DNA of 45,237 bases from Chitinophagaceae bacterium (GTDB lineage Bacteria > Bacteroidota > Bacteroidia > Chitinophagales > Chitinophagaceae), in contig JAFMJX010000002.1 in the NCBI GenBank assembly GCA_017853235.1, positions 1 through 45,237 of the forward strand. The letters run 5' to 3'. Numbering within the stretch: position 1 is the first letter of the stretch; the number at the start of each line of letters is the position of its first letter. Below the pieces are notes generated by a model. It had not been told where the DNA came from. It saw only the letters and a list, made by a program, of their open reading frames with translations, and did not search any database. Below are positions 9,266 to 19,594 of the stretch, piece after piece. A program made the position numbers and the translations under genes.

Positions 9266-9973
9266 TTAAAAATCAATGCCAATCCAATTTTTCTCTCTAG
9301 CTTGATAGGCAGCGAAATCAAAGGAGTATAATTTGCCAGGACGATGGGTTACATTGGTCTCCATTTCATTAATGTCAATCAAGCATCCCATACTGGCGAA
9401 TTTTTTTCTAAAATTGCGCCTATCTAAAGAAATATTTAAAATGGCTTCATACACACTTTGTAATTGTCTTAATGAGAATTTTTCGGGCAATAAATTAAAG
9501 GCCAATGGATGCTCTTGAATTCGTTTTTGTAACCAGCTATGGCATAGTTCCAATATCATCTGATGATCAAACGCCATTTCTTTTATATCCTTCACTACAT
9601 GCCAACTTAATTCGTTTTCTAAAATCTTAAGCTCATGGTGTTTAATATTCAGCAGGGAAGCGTACACCGTGGTGACCACCCTTCCCCCTGGATGTCGCTG
9701 AGGCTGACTAAAAGTATGCACTTGCTCCAAATACACATTTTGCATACCCGTTCTTTCTACTAAAACACGATTTGCCGCATCATCTAAATTTTCATTAGAC
9801 AAAATGCTGTCTCCTAAAAGAGATAATTTGTCATGAAATTGGGGTAAATCACTTTTAATGGTAAGCACTTTTAAGGAATTATCATCAAAGCCAAAAATAA
9901 CACAATCTACCGTGAGAGGTACCGTAGGGTATGATTGGACTAGTTTTACAGCGTCTTTTATGTTATTTTCCAT
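9266..9973 (-). CDS. NrtR/AraR-type Nudix-like transcriptional regulator (degenerate Nudix box plus C-terminal winged helix)
   Basis: TVDCVIFGFDDNSLKVLTIKSD Nudix-type N-terminus; C-terminal FSLRQLQSVYEAILNISLDRRNFRKKFASMGCL resembles the NrtR wHTH. Confidence 0.85.
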   Translation of the reverse strand: MENNIKDAVKLVQSYPTVPLTVDCVIFGFDDNSLKVLTIKSDLPQFHDKLSLLGDSILSNENLDDAANRVLVERTGMQNVYLEQVHTFSQPQRHPGGRVVTTVYASLLNIKHHELKILENELSWHVVKDIKEMAFDHQMILELCHSWLQKRIQEHPLAFNLLPEKFSLRQLQSVYEAILNISLDRRNFRKKFASMGCLIDINEMETNVTHRPGKLYSFDFAAYQAREKNWIGIDF

Positions 9974-10044
9974 CCTATAACTAATTCAAAAGGTTTTATA
10001 GTACCAAAATACGAAATAAAAGATTAAAACAATTTGTATTTTAG

Positions 10045-12141
<2,097 letters not shown>

Positions 12142-12197
12142 TCAATCACTTTATTCGTTTATTAAATAGCAAGCAACTTCATTCATTCCCGGCTTTC

Positions 12198-13196
12198 TTA
12201 AATAATTCCTTGTTCCATTAAATATTCCGCAATCTGAATCGCATTGGTAGCAGCTCCCTTTCGCAAGTTATCACTCACGATCCACATATTTAAAGTTTTA
12301 GGCTGTGTTTCATCGCGACGTAAACGACCAACAAAAACTTCATCTTTTTCATGTGCCCATAAAGGCATAGGATATAATTGTGTAGCATCGTCTTGTTGCA
12401 CAATGATCCCTGGTGATTTTGTTAATATGTCAGTGACTTCGGCTAAATCAAATTCATTTTCAAATTCAATGTTTACGGATTCACTATGCCCTCCCACTAC
12501 AGGAATACGAACTGTAGTAGCAGTAACTTTAATGGAATCATCCTGCATAATTTTGCAAGTTTCTTTTACCATCTTCATCTCCTCCTTAGTATACCCATTG
12601 TCTAAAAACACATCAATTTGAGGAATTACATTTAAGTCAATTTGATATTTATATGCCATGTCGCTGGCTTGTAAATCAGCACCCCCTCTTTCATTGAATA
12701 ATTGGTCTACCGCTTTTTTACCAGTACCTGTTACACTTTGATAAGTACTTACCACCACTCTTTTAATTTTATATTGAGCATGCAGTGGTTGTAAAGCTAC
12801 TACCATTTGTATGGTGGAACAATTCGGATTTGCAATAATGAAATCTTGTGCTGTTAATACACTTGCATTTACTTCGGGAACTACTAATTTTTTAGTAGCA
12901 TCCATACGCCATGCAGATGAATTATCAATGACACGGATACCTGCTGCAGCAAATTGAGGTGCCCACTCTAAGGAAGTACTACCACCCGCAGAAAACAATG
13001 CCACCGCAGGTTGCGCAGCAATACCTTCTTCCATGGTTACCACTTTATAATTTTTACCTTTAAAAGAAACTTCTTTACCAGCAGATCTTGCAGATGCCAC
13101 AGGCACTAATTCAGTAACAGGAAAATTTCTTTCGGCTAAAACTTGTAACATTTTGGTACCTACTAAACCAGTAGCACCAACCACTGCAACTTTCAT
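12198..13196 (-). CDS. asd: Aspartate-semialdehyde dehydrogenase
   Basis: MKVAVVGATGLVGTKMLQVL, catalytic IIANPNCSTIQMVVAL, VVGGHSESVNIEF. Confidence 0.97.
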   Translation of the reverse strand: MKVAVVGATGLVGTKMLQVLAERNFPVTELVPVASARSAGKEVSFKGKNYKVVTMEEGIAAQPAVALFSAGGSTSLEWAPQFAAAGIRVIDNSSAWRMDATKKLVVPEVNASVLTAQDFIIANPNCSTIQMVVALQPLHAQYKIKRVVVSTYQSVTGTGKKAVDQLFNERGGADLQASDMAYKYQIDLNVIPQIDVFLDNGYTKEEMKMVKETCKIMQDDSIKVTATTVRIPVVGGHSESVNIEFENEFDLAEVTDILTKSPGIIVQQDDATQLYPMPLWAHEKDEVFVGRLRRDETQPKTLNMWIVSDNLRKGAATNAIQIAEYLMEQGII

Positions 13197-13247
13197 TTTT
13201 TAAAATTTAAATTTTTAAACTATTTTTTATTTTTTTAATTGAACTAT

Positions 13248-13280
13248 AAAAAAAGCCTTCCATTTATTTTGGAAGGCTTT
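13248..13280 (-). terminator. Intrinsic terminator in the asd 5' leader (candidate attenuator)
   Basis: Minus strand AAAGCCTTCCA-AAATAAA-TGGAAGGCTTT followed by a continuing T-tract (TTTTATAG); perfect 11-bp stem 52 nt upstream of the asd ATG. Confidence 0.85.
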
Positions 13281-13319
13281 GAATATATTTTTAAAACATA
13301 CATACAAACACACCTTCCT

Positions 13320-13364
13320 TTAGTGAGGTTTTTTGTTTTGTTTGGTATGTTTATATAAATTCAT
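13320..13364 (-). CDS. Putative 14-aa leader peptide MNLYKHTKQNKKPH upstream of asd
   Basis: ATG AAT TTA TAT AAA CAT ACC AAA CAA AAC AAA AAA CCT CAC TAA, preceded by an A-rich stretch. Lies between a candidate promoter and the leader terminator. Confidence 0.35.
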   Translation of the reverse strand: MNLYKHTKQNKKPH

Positions 13365-13416
13365 TTTTTACTTTTTTGTAGTTTTAAAAGAGGATCCTTT
13401 CAATTATCATCGTTAG

Positions 13417-13448
13417 CGAAAATAAATGGAATGTAACATTCCACCAAA
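13417..13448 (-). promoter_or_regulatory. Candidate Bacteroidota promoter for asd with palindromic spacer
   Basis: Minus strand TTTG (13448-13445), N20, TATTTTCG (13424-13417; one mismatch to TAnnTTTG). Starts just after the kinase stop codon. Confidence 0.55.
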
Positions 13449-13449
13449 T

Positions 13450-14370
13450 TTACACTAATTCAATATCAAAATTGACCAACTGAACAAACGATTGTATGCG
13501 TTCTTTAATATCGTCTGCATTAATTTCCGTCAATCTTTGTGTACCAAATTTTTCAACACAAAAGCTAGCTAATGCACTACCCACAATGATTGCAGACTTC
13601 ATATTGTTAAATGAAAAATCCTTTGTTTTTGCTAAGTGTGCGACAAATCCACCAGCAAAGGTATCCCCTGCACCAGTGGGATCAAATACTTCCTCCAAAG
13701 GCAATGCAGGAGCAAAGAAAACTTGATTATCATGAAATAATAAAGCGCCATGTTCCCCTTTCTTAATAATTAAATACTTAGGACCCATTGCCATAATTTT
13801 TTTAGCAGCCTTGACTAAACTATATTCTCCACTCAATTGACGAGCTTCACTGTCATTTACTAATAACACATCCACTAAACTTATTGTGTGTAATAAATCA
13901 GGCATCATAATTTCCATCCAAAAATTCATCGTATCCATAACGATTAATTTTGGACGCTTCTTCATTTGTTTGATCACACTACTTTGCACTGCTGGAACCA
14001 AATTACCCAACATTAAAATTTCGCAATCTTGATAGCTATCTGGAACTACTGGTTCAAAATTTTCTAATACATTTAATTGCGTATCCAAAGTATCACGGGT
14101 ATTCATATCTAAATGATACTTGCCACTCCAAAAAAATGTTTTCTCCTCTTTTTTAATTTGTACCCCTTCTAAAACCACACCTCTGTTTGTTAAAGCGTCT
14201 AATTCGGATTGTGGGAAATCGCCCCCTACTACAGATATTTGTTTTACAGTTGTAAAATTGGAAGCACACCAAGCAATATAAGTTGCGGCGCCGCCAATAA
14301 TTTTATCACTTTTCCCAAAGGGAGTTTCAATGGCATCAAAAGCCATAGATCCAACAACAACTAATGACAT
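13450..14370 (-). CDS. PfkB family (ribokinase-like) carbohydrate kinase
   Basis: KIIGGAATYIAW, LIIKKGEHGALLF, and PfkB signature VFDPTGAGDTFAGGFVAHL. Confidence 0.92.
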   Translation of the reverse strand: MSLVVVGSMAFDAIETPFGKSDKIIGGAATYIAWCASNFTTVKQISVVGGDFPQSELDALTNRGVVLEGVQIKKEEKTFFWSGKYHLDMNTRDTLDTQLNVLENFEPVVPDSYQDCEILMLGNLVPAVQSSVIKQMKKRPKLIVMDTMNFWMEIMMPDLLHTISLVDVLLVNDSEARQLSGEYSLVKAAKKIMAMGPKYLIIKKGEHGALLFHDNQVFFAPALPLEEVFDPTGAGDTFAGGFVAHLAKTKDFSFNNMKSAIIVGSALASFCVEKFGTQRLTEINADDIKERIQSFVQLVNFDIELV

Positions 14371-14473
14371 GAGTTTAGATTTATTTTCAGGTGCGAAACT
14401 ACGATTTTTAAAGTTATAATTGTAAGTACTTGATAATCAAAAAACTAACAAATTTGCCATTTTTTTTAAAATA

Positions 14474-14507
14474 AAATGATTTTTTAAGTGTTTATCATTT
14501 AATTTTG
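14474..14507 (+). promoter_or_regulatory. Candidate promoter/operator of the TetR-family gene
   Basis: -7 TAATTTTG at 14500-14507; inverted repeat AAATGAT-N13-ATCATTT (14474-14480 / 14494-14500) just upstream. Confidence 0.5.
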
Positions 14508-14536
14508 CGCTAACAAATCATTCAAAATATAGTATT

Positions 14537-15133
14537 ATGGCCAGAATTAAAACCGAAAAAAACATTTCTAGAAAAGATGTGATTGTGAGTAAGGCAGCCA
14601 CTTTATTTCGTGAGAAAGGATATAAAGCTGCAAGTATGCGTGATTTAGCCGAAGCTGTAGGAGTAGAAGCGGCTAGCTTATACAATCATATAAAGTCAAA
14701 AAGTGAATTATTGCACGAATTAGTATTTAGTGTGGCCAATAAGTTTGTGCTTAAAATGGATGAGATTGAATCTGATAACATAAGCTCTCTTCAAAAAATG
14801 GAAAAGTTATTGCGATTCCATATCACTGAAATGATTAATAATTATGAAGAAGTATATGTAAGCGATAGAGAATGGAAACATTTATCAGACCCCTATTTAT
14901 CCAATTACCAAAATCAACGAAGAGTATACCGCAAAAGGATTGCAGCGATTATTGAAGAAGGTATTAGAAATAAAGAAATTAAGGCCATTGACGCTCCCAC
15001 TGTTGTTTTAATATTTTTACATGCCGTGAGTGGTATTGAAAGCTGGCACCGTTCTACTAAAAAAATTACCGCAGAAGAATTAGAACAAAATATGGTGACA
15101 ATTTTAATTGATGGTTTAAAATTGACAAAATAA
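14537..15133 (+). CDS. TetR/AcrR family transcriptional regulator
   Basis: N-terminal HTH: ISRKDVIVSKAATLFREKGYKAASMRDLAEAVGVEAASLYNHIKSKSELL. Confidence 0.95.
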   Translation: MARIKTEKNISRKDVIVSKAATLFREKGYKAASMRDLAEAVGVEAASLYNHIKSKSELLHELVFSVANKFVLKMDEIESDNISSLQKMEKLLRFHITEMINNYEEVYVSDREWKHLSDPYLSNYQNQRRVYRKRIAAIIEEGIRNKEIKAIDAPTVVLIFLHAVSGIESWHRSTKKITAEELEQNMVTILIDGLKLTK

Positions 15134-15192
15134 TTCGCATTCATTTTTGACATATATAGCAGGTCATTCAAAAGTGATTTTTAAAATTATGG

Positions 15193-15225
15193 AAGCCCAA
15201 CAAATTGTTGGGCTTTTGCTTTTTA
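15193..15225 (+). terminator. Intrinsic terminator after the TetR-family gene
   Basis: AAGCCCAACAA-A-TTGTTGGGCTT inverted repeat followed by TTGCTTTTT. Confidence 0.85.
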
Positions 15226-15323
15226 AACCCCTTGCCTATCAAATTAAATGGTATGATACCTTAAAAAAGACAACATAAAACAAAAAGAAAATCTGCTCGC
15301 GTAAACTGAAAAATCAAGTATTT

Positions 15324-15359
15324 AAGTATTGTAGTAACTCATCAAGTATTGTAGTAACT
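15324..15359 (+). repeat. Two tandem copies of AAGTATTGTAGTAACT (period 20 bp) upstream of obgE
   Basis: Identical 16-mers at 15324-15339 and 15344-15359, separated by CATC. Confidence 0.95.
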
Positions 15360-15378
15360 TCGCCCAAATATTATCCCG

Positions 15379-16386
15379 GTGTCCGAAAGAAATAATTTTA
15401 TTGATTACATCCGAATTTTTTGCCGAAGTGGCCATGGAGGTGCAGGGGCACGCCATTTCATGCGCAATAAACTCACTGCCAAAGGAGGACCTGACGGCGG
15501 TGATGGAGGACGTGGAGGGCATATTATACTAAAAGGGAATGCGCAACTTTGGACCTTACTTCACTTACGCTACTATAAAAATGTACATGCCGAAGATGGT
15601 GAAGGAGGAAGTAAAAACAACTGTACTGGAAAAGACGGAAAGGATATTATTATTGAAGTGCCCTTGGGTACTATTGCCAAAGATGAAGAAACAGGGAAAG
15701 TGGAAGCAGAAATTTTAACGGATGGGCAAGAAGTGATTTTTTTAAAAGGGGGTCGTGGAGGTTTAGGCAATAGCAATTTTGCCACTCCTACCAATCAAGT
15801 ACCTGAGCACGCGCAACCAGGCGAAGAAGGACTAGAAGGATGGAAACAAATTGAATTAAAAGTACTTGCAGATGTAGGTTTAGTGGGATTTCCCAATGCT
15901 GGTAAATCCACTTTGCTATCGGTGATTACTGCAGCAAAACCTAAAATTGCAAATTATGCTTTTACTACTTTAACGCCTCAATTAGGTATGGTTGCTTATC
16001 GTGACAACCGATCTTTTTGTATCGCAGATTTACCTGGAATTATTGAAGGAGCTGCAGAAGGCAAAGGATTAGGGCATCGATTTTTAAGACATATTGAACG
16101 CAATGCTGTTTTACTTTTCTTAATCCCAGCAGACAGCAATGATCATAAAAAGGAATTTGAAATTTTAAAAAATGAATTGGCTGAATTCAATCCGGAACTA
16201 TTGCAAAAGGAATTTATCATCGCGATTAGCAAGTCGGATTTATTAGACGACGAACTTACCGAAGCAATTAAAAAAGAACTTCCTTCCAATATCCCACATA
16301 TTTTTATTTCCTCTGCAACACAAAAAAATTTAGTAGAACTTAAGGATTTATTATGGGCTGCATTAAATAAACCTATTACAGTATAA
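15379..16386 (+). CDS. obgE: GTPase Obg/CgtA (GTG start)
   Basis: Obg fold [36 protein letters not shown]1 [10 protein letters not shown]3 DLPGIIEGA. Confidence 0.98.
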   Translation: MSERNNFIDYIRIFCRSGHGGAGARHFMRNKLTAKGGPDGGDGGRGGHIILKGNAQLWTLLHLRYYKNVHAEDGEGGSKNNCTGKDGKDIIIEVPLGTIAKDEETGKVEAEILTDGQEVIFLKGGRGGLGNSNFATPTNQVPEHAQPGEEGLEGWKQIELKVLADVGLVGFPNAGKSTLLSVITAAKPKIANYAFTTLTPQLGMVAYRDNRSFCIADLPGIIEGAAEGKGLGHRFLRHIERNAVLLFLIPADSNDHKKEFEILKNELAEFNPELLQKEFIIAISKSDLLDDELTEAIKKELPSNIPHIFISSATQKNLVELKDLLWAALNKPITV

Positions 16387-16446
16387 AGTGAAGATGAAGT
16401 AGCAAACAATTAATTTATTTTTCACACTATTACAAAATGTATTTAT

Positions 16447-16483
16447 AAAAAAAATCCCTCCAAATTTTGGAGGGATTTTTTTT
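16447..16483. terminator. Bidirectional intrinsic terminator between convergent obgE and typA
   Basis: AAAAAAAATCCCTCCAAA-T-TTTGGAGGGATTTTTTTT (A-tract, stem, T-tract). Confidence 0.92.
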
Positions 16484-16489
16484 ATCGCA

Positions 16490-16511
16490 AATATCATTTC
16501 AAAATGATATT
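16490..16511. repeat. Perfect inverted repeat in the typA 3' region
   Basis: AATATCATTT-CA-AAATGATATT, 10-bp arms. Confidence 0.85.
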
Positions 16512-16537
16512 ATCTCATATGTAACTTACATTGAAAA

Positions 16538-18340
16538 TTATCCGTTGTTCGCTTTTGAAGCTTTGTTTCGCTCATTCTCATCTAACATAGATTTACGCAT
16601 ACGAACTGATTTTGGAGTTACTTCAATACACTCATCAAATTGGATATACTCCATACACTCTTCCAAAGTAAATTGAACCTTAGGCGTAATACGAACGCTA
16701 TCATCACTACCACTTGCACGGTGATTGGTTAATTTTTTCATCTCCACCGCGTTGATATTTAAATCACCTGGCTTTATATGTTCTGCTAATATTTGACCTG
16801 CATAAACTTCCTCTCCTGGTTCAATAAAGAAACGACCTCTATCTTGTAACTTGTCAATAGAATATGCAGTAGTGGTCCCTGCAAATTTTGCAACTAATAC
16901 ACCATTGCTTCTTCCAGGAATACTTCCTTTCCAAGGTTTGTATTCGTTAAAGCGATGTGCCATAACAGCTTCCCCTGCGGTTTGTGTTAACATTTGTGAA
17001 CGTAAACCAATCAAACCACGAGAAGGAATATCAAATTCCAAATGTTGCATGGTACCCTTAGATTCCATGATTAACATTTCCCCTTTCTTTTGAGTCACAA
17101 GGTCAATCACCTTACCGCTAAATTCGGAAGGAACATCCACTACTAATATTTCAAAAGGTTCATGTTTACGACCATCTATATCTTTGACTAATACTTGAGG
17201 ATTTCCAACTGTTAATTCATATCCCTCACGACGCATAGTTTCCACTAATACGCCCAAGTGTAAAATACCACGACCAAAAACCAAGAAACTATCAGCACTA
17301 TCTGTTTCTTCTACACGTAATGCTAAGTTTTTTTCTGTCTCTTTCATCAAACGATCACGAATATGTCGAGAAGTTACAAACTTACCTTCCTTACCAAAGA
17401 AAGGTGAATTGTTGATACTAAAAGTCATACTCATCGTAGGTTCATCCACACTAATGATAGGTAATGCTTCTGGATTTTCAGGATCTGCAATAGTGTCTCC
17501 AATATTGAAATCTTCTAAGCCAACCACAGCGCATAAGTCACCTGAAACGACTTCGGTTACTTTACGCTTACCCATTCCTTCAAATACGTATAATTCTTTT
17601 ACTTTATTCTTTTTAATACTTCCATCTGCTTGCACCAATACAATATTTTGACCTTCTTTGATCACACCTCTTTCTACTTTTCCAATTGCAATACGACCTA
17701 AGAAAGAAGAATAATCCAATGAAGTAATTTGCATTTGAGTATGCCCTTGTTTTGCATCTGGACCTGGTACATATTTTAAAATACCATCCATTAATGGAGT
17801 AATATCTTCACATTGTGTTAAGCTTTCATTGAACCAACCATTTTTTCCACTACCATAAAAAGTAGGGAAGTTTAATTGCTCTTCGGTAGCATCTAGGTTG
17901 AAAAACAATTCAAATACTGCATCATGTACTTCATCAGGACGACAGTTTTCCTTATCAACTTTATTTATAATAACAATTGGCTTTAAATTTAACTGTAACG
18001 CTTTTTGTAAAACGAAACGAGTTTGAGGCATAGGTCCTTCAAAAGCATCTACTAACAAACAAACTCCATCAGCCATTTTTAATACACGTTCTACTTCACC
18101 ACCAAAGTCACTGTGTCCTGGAGTATCAATGACATTAATTTTTACATCTTTATAAGTAACAGATGCGTTTTTACTAAGGATGGTGATCCCCCTTTCACGT
18201 TCTAACTCATTGCTATCCATGATTAATTCACCAGTTTCCTGATTGTCACGGAATACTTTTGTAGCGTGTAAAATTTTGTCCACCAAAGTAGTTTTACCGT
18301 GGTCAACGTGGGCGATAATAGCGATGTTTCTTATTTCCAT
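16538..18340 (-). CDS. typA: Translational GTPase TypA/BipA
   Basis: [49 protein letters not shown]; TypA C-terminus. Confidence 0.98.
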   Translation of the reverse strand: MEIRNIAIIAHVDHGKTTLVDKILHATKVFRDNQETGELIMDSNELERERGITILSKNASVTYKDVKINVIDTPGHSDFGGEVERVLKMADGVCLLVDAFEGPMPQTRFVLQKALQLNLKPIVIINKVDKENCRPDEVHDAVFELFFNLDATEEQLNFPTFYGSGKNGWFNESLTQCEDITPLMDGILKYVPGPDAKQGHTQMQITSLDYSSFLGRIAIGKVERGVIKEGQNIVLVQADGSIKKNKVKELYVFEGMGKRKVTEVVSGDLCAVVGLEDFNIGDTIADPENPEALPIISVDEPTMSMTFSINNSPFFGKEGKFVTSRHIRDRLMKETEKNLALRVEETDSADSFLVFGRGILHLGVLVETMRREGYELTVGNPQVLVKDIDGRKHEPFEILVVDVPSEFSGKVIDLVTQKKGEMLIMESKGTMQHLEFDIPSRGLIGLRSQMLTQTAGEAVMAHRFNEYKPWKGSIPGRSNGVLVAKFAGTTTAYSIDKLQDRGRFFIEPGEEVYAGQILAEHIKPGDLNINAVEMKKLTNHRASGSDDSVRITPKVQFTLEECMEYIQFDECIEVTPKSVRMRKSMLDENERNKASKANNG

Positions 18341-18357
18341 GTACTGTTTTGAGGGTG

Positions 18358-18365
18358 CAAAGGTA
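18358..18365 (-). promoter_or_regulatory. Candidate -7 element (TACCTTTG) for typA
   Basis: Exact TAnnTTTG on the minus strand 18 nt upstream of the typA ATG. Confidence 0.5.
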
Positions 18366-18415
18366 CATGGTTTAAAGCTCCTAAAAAAACAAAAGAGGAA
18401 AAAGAGTGATAAGAT

Positions 18416-19510
18416 TTACACCCTAATATATATTTTATATTTATCTAATATATAACCCAATAACCAGCAAACTAACATAAAGGCGAATGCGAATCCAAGA
18501 GACGCCCAATAAGGTGGTAAATGAGCAAAGCTGTTTTGGAATATCCAACTAAATAGAGAATCTGCGCCACCTGGACCCTTTAAAGTATATAAAGTGGTAG
18601 CTAAAAGTTCAGAAAACAAGTAGATCACCAAAGGGTTTTTACCAAAAACAGTAAAAAAACTTGAAAATTGAAGCTGCCTTTGCAATTCTACTCTATAAAT
18701 AATGGTCCCTATTATCACCATGTCTAAACCAATGGTCAACATCACAAAGGAACTTGTCCATAATTTTTTGTTAATTGGAAATTGATAATTCCACATAAAA
18801 GCTAAAAAGATAAATCCCGCTCCCCACATAAATAAATGTGTAAGTCCTTCATAGGTTTTTCCTTTTTCTTGAATAAAGCTACCCACACGGTATCCAATTA
18901 ATACATTGACAATAGCAGGGATTGTACTTAACCATCCTTCGGGATCAAAAGCAAAACCTTCCCCATGGTATTGATGAGCTTCCCCCATCAACCAAGTATC
19001 AAATCGATAACCCGCATTACCATGAATACTTAATGGATCACCCGGATCCCCAAAGTGTATACAGATATACCAGTACAATAATAATAACACAGCCGACAAT
19101 ACCACCACCACTCTTTCATGCATGTAAAACACGATGATAGAAGCAATACCATAGCAAATTGCGATGCGTTGTAATACCCCTAAAATTCGGGTATCAGATA
19201 ATGGTCCTGTAAAGGGAAACCAGTACATTAAAAATCCTAATAAAAAAATAATTGCAGTACGTTTAAAAATTTTTAAAAGCACTGTGGTATGACTTAACTT
19301 ACTCCAAGAGGGTTGCACAAAACTCATTGCATTACCCACTGCAAATAGGAATGAAGGAAATACTAAATCGGTAGGAGTAAACCCATTCCAATGCGCATGT
19401 AATAATGGAGCAAAAGTAAAATCGCCATCACCCGGCGTATTCACAATAATCATTAAACAAATAGTCATCCCTCTAAAAATATCTAGAGATGTGAATCTTT
19501 GATTGGACAT
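18416..19510 (-). CDS. Membrane protein of the heparan-alpha-glucosaminide N-acetyltransferase / DUF5009 acyltransferase family
   Basis: RFTSLDIFRGMTICLMIIVNTPG start and multiple TM segments (PTDLVFPSFLFAVGNAMSF, FWNYQFPINKKLWTSSFVMLTIG). Confidence 0.85.
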   Translation of the reverse strand: MSNQRFTSLDIFRGMTICLMIIVNTPGDGDFTFAPLLHAHWNGFTPTDLVFPSFLFAVGNAMSFVQPSWSKLSHTTVLLKIFKRTAIIFLLGFLMYWFPFTGPLSDTRILGVLQRIAICYGIASIIVFYMHERVVVVLSAVLLLLYWYICIHFGDPGDPLSIHGNAGYRFDTWLMGEAHQYHGEGFAFDPEGWLSTIPAIVNVLIGYRVGSFIQEKGKTYEGLTHLFMWGAGFIFLAFMWNYQFPINKKLWTSSFVMLTIGLDMVIIGTIIYRVELQRQLQFSSFFTVFGKNPLVIYLFSELLATTLYTLKGPGGADSLFSWIFQNSFAHLPPYWASLGFAFAFMLVCWLLGYILDKYKIYIRV

Positions 19511-19536
19511 AATATCGTTTTAGGGTATTAAGATAC

Positions 19537-19565
19537 AAAAAATGCCTCTATGAAAGAGGCATTTT
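19537..19565 (-). terminator. Intrinsic terminator after the RND permease gene
   Basis: AAAATGCCTC-TATGAAA-GAGGCATTTT; T-tract on the minus strand. Confidence 0.85.
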
Positions 19566-19594
19566 AAATGATATGATAAAATCTATGTGAAGGA

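Noticed and set aside
12142-12197. Search for a terminator between convergent ligA and asd
   Set aside because: No convincing hairpin with T-tract could be identified by eye.
15226-15323. Possible small RNA between the TetR-family terminator and obgE
   Set aside because: No clear promoter-terminator pair; only AT-rich sequence preceding the tandem repeats.
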